6,727 nt of DNA from assembly GCA_018400515.1 (NCBI GenBank), contig JAGYMR010000154.1, positions 1 to 6,727 of the forward strand, in the 5' to 3' direction. The position numbers were made by a program, and so were the translations under genes. Source of the stretch: Tangfeifania sp. (GTDB taxonomy: Bacteria; Bacteroidota; Bacteroidia; Bacteroidales; Prolixibacteraceae). The notes beneath the pieces are model-generated. The model had not been told where the DNA came from, did no database searches, and saw only the letters and a list, made by a program, of their open reading frames with translations. Each line of letters begins with the position of its first letter. Position 1 is the first letter of the stretch. This document shows, piece after piece, positions 1-6,267 of this stretch.

Positions 1-1791
1 AACTGGCTAAAAACAGACGTTCCTGTAGAGGATGCCATCTGCTTTGCCCTTTACACCGTAAGTAACAACACCTTGAAAATGACCGCACAGCTTTATCCCC
101 TAAAGGAGGGAGTTGACAGGGTGGTAAAATTACAAATCAGGAAAAACAGGGCTTGGGAAACCGTTGCCGCTACCCTGGTCAGTGAAAAATTTTATGGATG
201 GCCCCAGGAAGACAAAAAGCAGTGGACAGCCCATTTTCGCCTGGAATCCTGGGATAGCAGCCAAAGGTTTGAATACCGGTTGTTAGCCGCCGGGGGAAAA
301 GCCAAATACGAAGGAATCATCCGCAAAGATCCGGTAAATAAAGCCGAAATTGTAGTAGCCGCCTTTACAGGAAACGGAAATTACGATCGCCGGCTGAAAC
401 CCGATATTATCCGGAACATCAAAGCCCAGGATCCGGATTTATTGTTTTTCTCGGGTGACCAGTCTTATGATCATGAAAAACACCAGCAGGCTTGGCTTTT
501 GTTTGGTCAGCAATTCGGGGATATCATCAAAGACCGGCCCACCATATGCATTCCTGATGATCATGACATCGGTCAGGGCAATGTTTGGGGAGAAAGCGGC
601 ATTAAAGCAGCCACCACAGCCGGTAATGACGGGGGATATTACTACTCCCCGCAATATGTGAATTCCGTTCAAAACGCACAAACCTGGCACATGCCCGATC
701 CATGGGATCCGGAACCAGTAGAACGCGGGATTAACGTGTATTACACCTCCCTGAGAATAGGGAAAGTGGATTTTGCCATTGTGGAAGACCGGAAATTCAA
801 AACCGGTCCCAAAGGCCTCATACCCCCCATGGGTCCCCGCCCCGACCATATAACCGATCCTGACTATGATCCTGCCACAGTGGATCTCCCTGAGGGAAAA
901 ATCCTTGGGGAACGTCAATTGGAATTTCTGGATGAATGGGGAAAAAACTGGGAAGGGGTAAATATCAAAACCGTTCTTTCCCAAACCATCTTTGCCAATG
1001 CGGCTCACCGCCACGGAAAGTATGATTACACACTTTTTGCCGATATGGACTCCAACGGATGGCCTCAAAGTGCCCGAAACCGGGCCATAACAGCCATGCG
1101 GAAATTTTTTGGTTTTCATCTCGCAGGAGACCAGCATCTTGCCACAGTCATCCATCATGGCGTCAATCAATTCCGTGATGCCGGATTCTCCTTTTGTGTA
1201 CCCTCCATTGTCAACTATTACAACAGGTGGTGGACTCCCGGAAGAGAGCCCGACGGAGATCCGTTAAATGGTTACCAGGAAGGACTGGGAGATTATTTCG
1301 ATGGTTTTCGTAACAAAATCACCATGCATGCCTATGCAAACCCCAGCGAAGAGAGGAAGAACAAATGGGGTGGCGAATGGGGAGAACGGGCCGCCGGTTA
1401 CGGACTGGTGCGTTTCAACACCGAAACCCGTAAAATCACCATAGAGTGCTGGCCCCGGGGGGTGGATGTAACTGCTCCGGATGCGGAGCAATACGAGGGC
1501 TGGCCCGTCACCATCGATCAGATAGATAATTACAGCCGGAAAGCCATTGCTTATCTCCCGGAAATTCAGGTTTCAGGAATGGAAAACCCCGTTGTTCAAG
1601 TTATCTGTGAACCTGACATGAAGGTAGTTTACTCACTGCGCATCAAAGGGCAGCAATTTCAACCCAAAGTTTTTAAAGATGGAAAATATACCTTAAAAAT
1701 CGGCGAACAGCCGGGCAATATGAAAACATTCTCAGGACTGGATGCCCAGGAAGATGAGGAAAACCCTCAGACCCTTTTTGTAGAATTCTGA
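1..1791 (+). CDS. PhoD-like metallophosphatase (alkaline phosphatase D family), 5' end outside window
   Basis: The frame is open from base 1, so the gene starts upstream; the ATG at 73 is only an internal methionine. At least 596 residues are present, ending at TGA 1789-1791. Numbered from the codon at 73, the first ~95 residues look like the beta-rich domain that precedes the catalytic domain in PhoD-type enzymes. The metallophosphatase core follows: GDQSYDH (128-134), PDDHDIGQGNVWG (starting at P161), FANAAHRHG, and LAGDQH (350-355) followed by an IHHG pair. These match the metal-binding GD, DDH(E/D) and GDxH blocks of the calcineurin-like superfamily. Blocks such as MPDPWDP, VEDRKFKTGP and LGERQLEFLDEW are typical of a PhoD-like subfamily common in Planctomycetes and Bacteroidota. 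Family members hydrolyse phosphomono- or diesters, usually outside the cytoplasm; the signal peptide would lie outside the window. The canonical first D-x-H motif is not evident (FTGNGN stands in its place). Substrate unknown; family assignment confident. Confidence 0.88.
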   Translation, partial: NWLKTDVPVEDAICFALYTVSNNTLKMTAQLYPLKEGVDRVVKLQIRKNRAWETVAATLVSEKFYGWPQEDKKQWTAHFRLESWDSSQRFEYRLLAAGGKAKYEGIIRKDPVNKAEIVVAAFTGNGNYDRRLKPDIIRNIKAQDPDLLFFSGDQSYDHEKHQQAWLLFGQQFGDIIKDRPTICIPDDHDIGQGNVWGESGIKAATTAGNDGGYYYSPQYVNSVQNAQTWHMPDPWDPEPVERGINVYYTSLRIGKVDFAIVEDRKFKTGPKGLIPPMGPRPDHITDPDYDPATVDLPEGKILGERQLEFLDEWGKNWEGVNIKTVLSQTIFANAAHRHGKYDYTLFADMDSNGWPQSARNRAITAMRKFFGFHLAGDQHLATVIHHGVNQFRDAGFSFCVPSIVNYYNRWWTPGREPDGDPLNGYQEGLGDYFDGFRNKITMHAYANPSEERKNKWGGEWGERAAGYGLVRFNTETRKITIECWPRGVDVTAPDAEQYEGWPVTIDQIDNYSRKAIAYLPEIQVSGMENPVVQVICEPDMKVVYSLRIKGQQFQPKVFKDGKYTLKIGEQPGNMKTFSGLDAQEDEENPQTLFVEF

Positions 1792-1807
1792 CCTTTAACT
1801 TTTTTCA

Positions 1808-2215
1808 ATAACTCGAATACTATTTTTTATACCGCTCCTTTTGATTTGCTTCTTCTTCAGCGGATGCAGCTCCAAAGAGAAAACACCGCCCAACTTTGTC
1901 TTCATCGTGGTGGATGATTTGGGATGGGCCGATGTCAAATGCAATTATCCGGGAAGAGCAACAGACCACCCCGCAGTGAGCATGGATTACTTTACAACTG
2001 TTTTAAACCTGGCAGGGATCGAACACCAACCCCACGATGGCGTCAACCTGGTCCCTCTCCTGACCGGGGAGAAGACCACCGGCCGCGAAACCCTTTTCTG
2101 GCATTTTCCGCATTACCACGGCAGTGCATGGAAACCGGGCTCAGCACTCCGGCAGGGCGACTGGAAACTGGTGGTTCATTACGAAAGCAACCTTAAAGTC
2201 TTTTTTTACCAATGA
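1808..2215 (+). pseudogene. Remnant of an S1-family sulfatase lipoprotein with the catalytic centre deleted
   Basis: The frame reads as a lipoprotein signal peptide (TRILFFIPLLLICFFFSGC, Cys as lipidation site), then the sulfatase N-terminal block NFVFIVVDDLGWADVKC (1892-1942) with the paired Asp metal ligands. It then jumps at about 1943-1965 to the C-terminal block (VSMDYFTTVLNLAGIE, DGVNLVPLLTGE, LFWHFPHYHG, SALRQGDWKLVVHYE). S1 sulfatases run about 450-550 residues. Here roughly 250-300 are missing, including the C-x-P/S/A-x-R site whose Cys or Ser becomes formylglycine and the later D-N-G/H metal ligands. The extreme C-terminus is also cut: after SNLKV the usual E-L-Y-N-L wording gives way to FFYQ and a stop. 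No ATG fits the signal peptide: codon 1808 is ATA where ATG would be expected, and the TTG at 1841 would start inside the hydrophobic stretch. It cannot be an active sulfatase; either a pseudogene or, less likely, an assembly collapse. Confidence 0.85.
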
Positions 2216-3342
2216 AGAAAACACAATCAGCACGTTTAGGATCCCTTGACATACTCAGAGGTTTTGACCTTTTTGTGCTGGTATTTTTTCAGCCGGTTTT
2301 CATGACGCTGGTCAGAAGCACAGACATTGCCTGGCTGGAAGCCATGGCGACCCCGTTCACCCACGTTCAGTGGGAGGGCTTCCGGTTCTGGGATATCATC
2401 ATGCCCCTGTTTATGTTCATGGCGGGTGCCTCCATGCCCTTTGCCTTCCAGAAATATCTCAGCAATGGCAGTAAAGCCAGATTGTACCGGCGCATCATCA
2501 AACGGGTCATTCTCCTCTTTATCTTTGGCATGATGTGCCAGGGAAATTTGCTGGCCCTCAACCCCGACCGGATTTATTTCTACTCCAATACCCTCCAGGC
2601 CATTGCCGTCGGGTATCTGATCTCAGCCCTTCTGCTGATGCATTTCAACCTGAAATGGCAAATCACCATTACCGCCGGACTACTGCTCTCTTACTGGGCT
2701 CTGCTTACCTTTGTCCGCGTCAACGGCTTTGGCGGAGGCAATTTCACCCCCGACCATAACCTGGCGGAATACATCGACCGGGTAGTTCTGGGACGGTTCC
2801 GCGACGGGGTAAAAGTCACACCCGACGGGCTCGATTTCGGGAATTACCGCTATACCTGGATTCTGAGCAGCCTGAACTTTGGTGTAACGGTCATGACCGG
2901 CGTATTTGCCGGAAAAATCATGAAAAGCAGGATGACGAAACCGAACATCATCAAGTGGCTGGTCATTACCGGTGCAGCCATGATCATCGCCGGCCAGTTG
3001 TGGAGCATCCAAATGCCCATCATCAAAAAGATATGGACCAGTTCCATGACCCTGCACAGCAGCGGAATCTGTTTTCTTTTGATGGCATTATTTTATTACA
3101 TTGCTGATTATCTTCGTTACGACAAATACCTCAACTGGCTGAAAATATATGGTATGAATTCCATCATGGCTTATATGCTCTATATGATCGTGAACTTCAC
3201 CTGCATCACCCGGTCGGTTTTCTTCGGACTGGAGCAATACCTGGGCGATTATTACGCGGTGCTGCTCCGGCTGGGAAATGCCTCGATCGCCTTTTTCATC
3301 CTCTGGGTAATGTATAAACAGCGCATTCTTTTGAAAGTATAA
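2212..3342 (+). CDS. HGSNAT-like transmembrane acyltransferase (DUF5009/COG4299 family)
   Basis: A 376-residue polytopic inner-membrane protein with about ten hydrophobic segments (for example 57-79, 95-110, 128-145, 151-168, 216-236, 249-266). Diagnostic blocks are SLDILRGFDLF (11-21), HVQWEGFRFWDIIMPLFMF (51-69) with GASMPF after it, NTLQAIAVGY (126-135) and MPIIKKIWTSS (268-278). They match human heparan-alpha-glucosaminide N-acetyltransferase and its bacterial relatives, which move an acetyl group from cytosolic acetyl-CoA across the membrane to an amino sugar. H51 lines up with the catalytic His269 of human HGSNAT; Q27 sits where the human enzyme has Asn258. Length is normal for the bacterial family, so the gene looks intact. 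Its ATG overlaps the TGA of the sulfatase relic (ATGA at 2212-2215) and no Shine-Dalgarno is seen, which suggests translational coupling. An acetylated amino-sugar acceptor is an inference from the family; the true acyl group and acceptor are unknown. Confidence 0.85.
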   Translation: MKKTQSARLGSLDILRGFDLFVLVFFQPVFMTLVRSTDIAWLEAMATPFTHVQWEGFRFWDIIMPLFMFMAGASMPFAFQKYLSNGSKARLYRRIIKRVILLFIFGMMCQGNLLALNPDRIYFYSNTLQAIAVGYLISALLLMHFNLKWQITITAGLLLSYWALLTFVRVNGFGGGNFTPDHNLAEYIDRVVLGRFRDGVKVTPDGLDFGNYRYTWILSSLNFGVTVMTGVFAGKIMKSRMTKPNIIKWLVITGAAMIIAGQLWSIQMPIIKKIWTSSMTLHSSGICFLLMALFYYIADYLRYDKYLNWLKIYGMNSIMAYMLYMIVNFTCITRSVFFGLEQYLGDYYAVLLRLGNASIAFFILWVMYKQRILLKV

Positions 3343-3353
3343 ATCATTTGGTT

Positions 3354-4952
3354 ATGTATAAATCCATCTTTTTGAGCCTTCTGGGGCTCGCTGTTGGAGC
3401 TATTTTCTCCTGCACGCCTCAAAAGGAAAAAACAAATCTGGTTGAAATCGCACCGGAAGACGATCTGGAGGAGATCGTCCGGAAATCAACCCGGGTGGTC
3501 CCCTCCGAAAGACAATACGCGTGGCAGCAGCTTGAATACATTGCCTTTCTCCATTTCGGTCCCAACACCTTTACAGGCGTTGAATGGGGAACGGGGAAGG
3601 AAAACCCGGCGGTTTTTAACCCGACCGGCTTTGATGCAGCACAGTGGATCTCAGTAATTAAGGATGCCGGCATGAAAATGGCCATGCTCACGGCAAAACA
3701 CCATGACGGGTTTTGCCTCTGGCCGACCACCACCACCGGTCATTCGGTGAAAAGTACCCCCTGGAAAAACGGAGCGGGGGATGTGCTCGGCGATCTTACC
3801 AAAGCTGCACGGAAAGCGGACATCAAAACAGGGGTGTACCTTTCCCCGGCTGACCTGAACCAGATTGAAAGTCCCGGAGGAACCTACGGCAACGGCTCGG
3901 AATTCCGCATGGTTCAGATTCCTTCCGACCCCGGACTGCAGGAAAAAGCCGAAAAAGTCTTTGAATACGAACTCGATGATTACAATGCCCTCTTCATGAA
4001 TCAGCTCTACGAAGTCTTAACACAATACGGACCTGTCCATGAAGTCTGGTTCGACGGCGCCAATCCCAAGCCCGGCACGGGGCAGACCTACAACCGGAAA
4101 GCCTGGTACGACCTGATCCGGAATCTACAACCGGAGGCTGTTATTGCCATCAAGGGACCCGATGTGCGCTGGTGCGGAAATGAAGCCGGGCATACGCGAA
4201 AAAATGAGTGGAGTGTGCTTCCGGTACCGGAACATCCCGACACCTATGACTGGCCCGACCTCCGCGCCGAGGACCTGGGCAGCCGCGAAAAATTAAAAGC
4301 GGCGGAATATCTGTACTGGTACCCGGCCGAAACCAATACCTCCATCCGGCACGGGTGGTTTTACCGCGATAAAGACCAATATGTCAAAACGGTGGAAGAG
4401 CTGCTCGATACCTGGTACCGCTCCGTGGGCGGAAATACCGTTTTTTTGCTAAACCTGACCCCCGACCGGCGGGGACTGATTCCCGAAAAAGATGCCCGGC
4501 GGTTGCGTGAAGTGGGTAAAATCATCGACCGGTCGTTTCAAAATAACCTGGCGGAAGGGGCCGTGGTGGAGGCATCGGGGATAACCCCCGGGAACCAGGC
4601 CCAAAACATACTGGACGGAGATGCTGAAACCTTTTGGAAACCTGCTGACGGACAGGAACAGGCTGAACTGGTCTTAACCCTCCCGCAGGAAAGATCGTTT
4701 AACCGGCTTGTTTTGCAGGAGTGCATCAAAACAGAGGGACAGCGCATAGAGCGCTTTGCCCTGGATGTCTGGAAAGATGATCAATGGAAGGAAGTGACCA
4801 ATGGAACCGTCGTGGGATACAAAAATATCCGCCGGTTTCCCCCCGAAAAAGCATCGAAAATCCGGTTACGCATTCTGGAATCGCGGGTTGCCCCCACCCT
4901 CTCCTTCCTGGGACTTTATGAGGCACCGGGAATTGTGGAAGCGCACCGGTAA
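3354..4952 (+). CDS. GH29 alpha-L-fucosidase lipoprotein with C-terminal F5/8 type C domain
   Basis: Start ATG 3354, 11 bp after the acyltransferase stop; the in-frame TTG at 3348 is a poorer choice. 532 residues. The N-terminus MYKSIFLSLLGLAVGAIFSC is a type II signal peptide, so the protein is lipid-anchored and exported. The GH29 barrel follows: FLHFGPNTFTG (H67), AKHHDGFCLWP (H116, H117), and VHEVWFDGANP with D234 as the expected catalytic nucleophile. PAETNTSIRHGWFY contains E326, a candidate acid/base residue, and VGGNTVFLLNLTPDRRG closes the domain. From about residue 398 to 528 a beta-sandwich-like region (NLAEGA, NILDGDAETFWKP, RIERFALDVW, KIRLRIL) fits an F5/8 type C or CBM32-like carbohydrate-binding module. 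The enzyme should release alpha-linked L-fucose from glycans by a retaining mechanism. Sitting in the same transcription block as a sulfatase relic and a phosphatase suggests decorated-glycan degradation. Linkage preference and subfamily cannot be decided by eye. Confidence 0.93.
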   Translation: MYKSIFLSLLGLAVGAIFSCTPQKEKTNLVEIAPEDDLEEIVRKSTRVVPSERQYAWQQLEYIAFLHFGPNTFTGVEWGTGKENPAVFNPTGFDAAQWISVIKDAGMKMAMLTAKHHDGFCLWPTTTTGHSVKSTPWKNGAGDVLGDLTKAARKADIKTGVYLSPADLNQIESPGGTYGNGSEFRMVQIPSDPGLQEKAEKVFEYELDDYNALFMNQLYEVLTQYGPVHEVWFDGANPKPGTGQTYNRKAWYDLIRNLQPEAVIAIKGPDVRWCGNEAGHTRKNEWSVLPVPEHPDTYDWPDLRAEDLGSREKLKAAEYLYWYPAETNTSIRHGWFYRDKDQYVKTVEELLDTWYRSVGGNTVFLLNLTPDRRGLIPEKDARRLREVGKIIDRSFQNNLAEGAVVEASGITPGNQAQNILDGDAETFWKPADGQEQAELVLTLPQERSFNRLVLQECIKTEGQRIERFALDVWKDDQWKEVTNGTVVGYKNIRRFPPEKASKIRLRILESRVAPTLSFLGLYEAPGIVEAHR

Positions 4953-5097
4953 CTGCTGACCAATATCGTCAAAAATGGCAGAAGCACTCCGGAAAACCCG
5001 TAAAAAACGACGGACCGGCAACCTGGCCGCCACTGGATTGGATGGAAAAATAAAAAAGTCCGGAATTAACCTTTTTGTCATCAGGCCCTTTCAGAAA

Positions 5098-6138
5098 CTA
5101 TTTCTTCATATGATTCCATCCCTGTGCCCACAAGGGGATGGCGGAACCTCCCACCGTGATGAGGTTGGTTCCTTCGGAAACTTCCGTCATTTCACCAATA
5201 ACAGTAAAATCGGGATGGTTTTTTAATTTTTTGACATCGCCGGGGGCAATGGTAAACAGCAATTCGTAGTCTTCCCCGCCGTTCAGTGCGGCCACCAGCG
5301 GATTGATGTTCAACTCGGAAGCCATTTTCTTTGTTTGGTCATCCATGGGGATCTCCGCTTCGTTCAGCCGGCACCCTACATTGGAACTTTTACATAAATG
5401 CAAAATCTCGGATGACAGTCCATCCGAAATGTCGATCATCGAGGAGGGGCGGATCCCAAGCTCCTGAAAGACACCCGGGATATCGGCACGGGCTTCAGGT
5501 TTTAACTGGCGTTCAAGAATGTACTGATACCCTTCCAGCTGAGGCTGCATGTGCTCATTGACTTTAAACACCTCGTTTTCACGCTCCAAAAGCTGAAGTC
5601 CCATGTAAGCACCCCCCAAATCCCCGGTAACACAAAGCAAATCGCCCGGTTTTGCACCGCTGCGGTACACCAGCGCCTCCTCCGGTGCATCTCCCAGCAC
5701 CGCCACATTGATGGTTAAGCCGGTGAGCGAACTGGTGGTGTCACCCCCCACCAGGTCCACCTGATACTTTTCGCAGGCAAGCTTTATCCCGGAATACAAC
5801 TCATCCACCGCCTCCACCGAAAATTTCTTCGATAAGGCCAGACTTACAGTGATCTGCCGGGGACAGGCATTCATGGCATAAATATCGGAAAGATTCACCA
5901 CCACCGCCTTATAGCCCAGATGCTTCAGGGGAGCGTACATCAAATTGAAATGAACCCCTTCCGTGAAGAGATCGGTGGAAAAAACAACGCACCTGTCTCC
6001 GTAATTAAAAACAGCAGCATCATCCCCCACCCCTTTCAGGGTACTCCTGTTCTTTAGCTGAATGTCCCGGGTGAGATGGTCGATCAAACCAAATTCCCCC
6101 AAATCCGAAATCCGTGTATGCTTTTTCTGTTTTCCCAT
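5098..6138 (-). CDS. thiL: Thiamine-monophosphate kinase ThiL
   Basis: Reading leftward, ATG at 6138-6136 to TAG at 5100-5098, 346 residues, normal length for ThiL. A TTG 16 codons upstream (6186) is open but would add a hydrophobic extension foreign to this cytosolic enzyme and would overlap the candidate promoter, so the ATG is preferred. ThiL uses ATP to phosphorylate thiamine monophosphate to thiamine diphosphate, the active cofactor. Family motifs in order: GVGDDAAV (G36-V43), FSTDLFTEGVHF (53-64), YKAVVVNLSDIYAMNA (76-91), DLVGGDTTS (128-136), RSGAKPGDLLCVTGDLGGAY, IDISDGLSSEI and NGGEDYELLF. The Asp residues in these blocks are the Mg/nucleotide/substrate ligands of the AIR-synthase-like (PurM) fold. 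It converges on the fucosidase gene and diverges from sufB. No other thiamine gene is next to it and no TPP riboswitch is visible upstream. Confidence 0.95.
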   Translation of the reverse strand: MGKQKKHTRISDLGEFGLIDHLTRDIQLKNRSTLKGVGDDAAVFNYGDRCVVFSTDLFTEGVHFNLMYAPLKHLGYKAVVVNLSDIYAMNACPRQITVSLALSKKFSVEAVDELYSGIKLACEKYQVDLVGGDTTSSLTGLTINVAVLGDAPEEALVYRSGAKPGDLLCVTGDLGGAYMGLQLLERENEVFKVNEHMQPQLEGYQYILERQLKPEARADIPGVFQELGIRPSSMIDISDGLSSEILHLCKSSNVGCRLNEAEIPMDDQTKKMASELNINPLVAALNGGEDYELLFTIAPGDVKKLKNHPDFTVIGEMTEVSEGTNLITVGGSAIPLWAQGWNHMKK

Positions 6139-6183
6139 TGTTAAAAAAAGACAAATAAGTATTATAATAGCCGCTTTCAACGA

Positions 6184-6191
6184 CAAAAGTA
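6184..6191 (-). promoter_or_regulatory. thiL: Candidate -7 element of the thiL promoter (TACTTTTG on the minus strand)
   Basis: On the minus strand bases 6191-6184 read TACTTTTG, an exact TAnnTTTG match. ATTG on the minus strand at 6215-6212, 20 bp upstream, can serve as a degenerate -33 element. The transcript would begin about 40 nt before the thiL ATG at 6138. This also argues against the longer TTG start at 6186, which would fall inside the element. Confidence 0.5.
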
Positions 6192-6202
6192 CCTATACTT
6201 TT
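6185..6202. repeat. Perfect 7-bp inverted repeat in the thiL/sufB divergent promoter region
   Basis: AAAAGTA (6185-6191), a 4-bp spacer CCTA, then TACTTTT (6196-6202), its exact reverse complement. It lies on the candidate thiL -7 element and ends just before the candidate sufB -7 element. It could be an operator for a dimeric regulator, or a chance A/T-rich palindrome. It is too A/T-rich and has no following T-run on either strand to be called a terminator. Confidence 0.4.
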
Positions 6203-6203
6203 A

Positions 6204-6211
6204 TATCTTTG
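6204..6211 (+). promoter_or_regulatory. sufB: Candidate -7 element of the sufB promoter (TATCTTTG)
   Basis: TATCTTTG fits the Bacteroidota primary-sigma -7 consensus TAnnTTTG exactly. It would place the transcript start about 50 nt before the sufB ATG, in an A/T-rich leader. A matching -33 TTTG at the usual spacing is not found, so this is a moderate call. Confidence 0.5.
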
Positions 6212-6267
6212 CAATGAATATTTAAACAGTCTTCAAAAAGGATTGTTATTAGCAAAAAAGTTGTTTA

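Noticed and set aside
439..1170. 243-codon open frame on the minus strand inside the phosphatase gene
   Set aside because: It is antisense to the conserved metallophosphatase core, has no recognisable domain and is best explained as a shadow of that gene.
1841..2215. A genuine 124-residue small gene starting at TTG 1841
   Set aside because: The TTG falls inside the signal-peptide hydrophobic stretch and the body is two joined ends of a sulfatase, so a relic explains it better.
2195..2275. A simple frameshift in the T-run near 2200 that would restore the sulfatase C-terminus
   Set aside because: The other two frames past the T-run give no sulfatase-like sequence, and the acyltransferase begins at once.
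2680..3057. 125-codon minus-strand open frame within the acyltransferase gene
   Set aside because: Antisense shadow of a well-conserved membrane protein, with low-complexity composition and no domain.
4953..5097. Bidirectional terminator in the convergent gap between the fucosidase and thiL
   Set aside because: Only weak stems are visible (for example CGGC-AACCTG-GCCG near 5017-5030) and none is followed closely by a T-run on either strand.
4975..5226. 83-codon open frame on the plus strand in the convergent gap
   Set aside because: More than half of it is antisense to the conserved thiL 3' end, and the rest is a Lys/Arg-rich stretch with no recognisable motif.
6139..6183. TPP riboswitch ahead of thiL
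   Set aside because: The leader is too short and A/T-rich, and no CUGAGA-like conserved thi-box core is visible.
6139..6186. Longer ThiL start at TTG 6186 adding 16 residues
   Set aside because: The extension is hydrophobic, is not part of the ThiL family and would overlap the candidate promoter; the ATG at 6138 gives the normal N-terminus.
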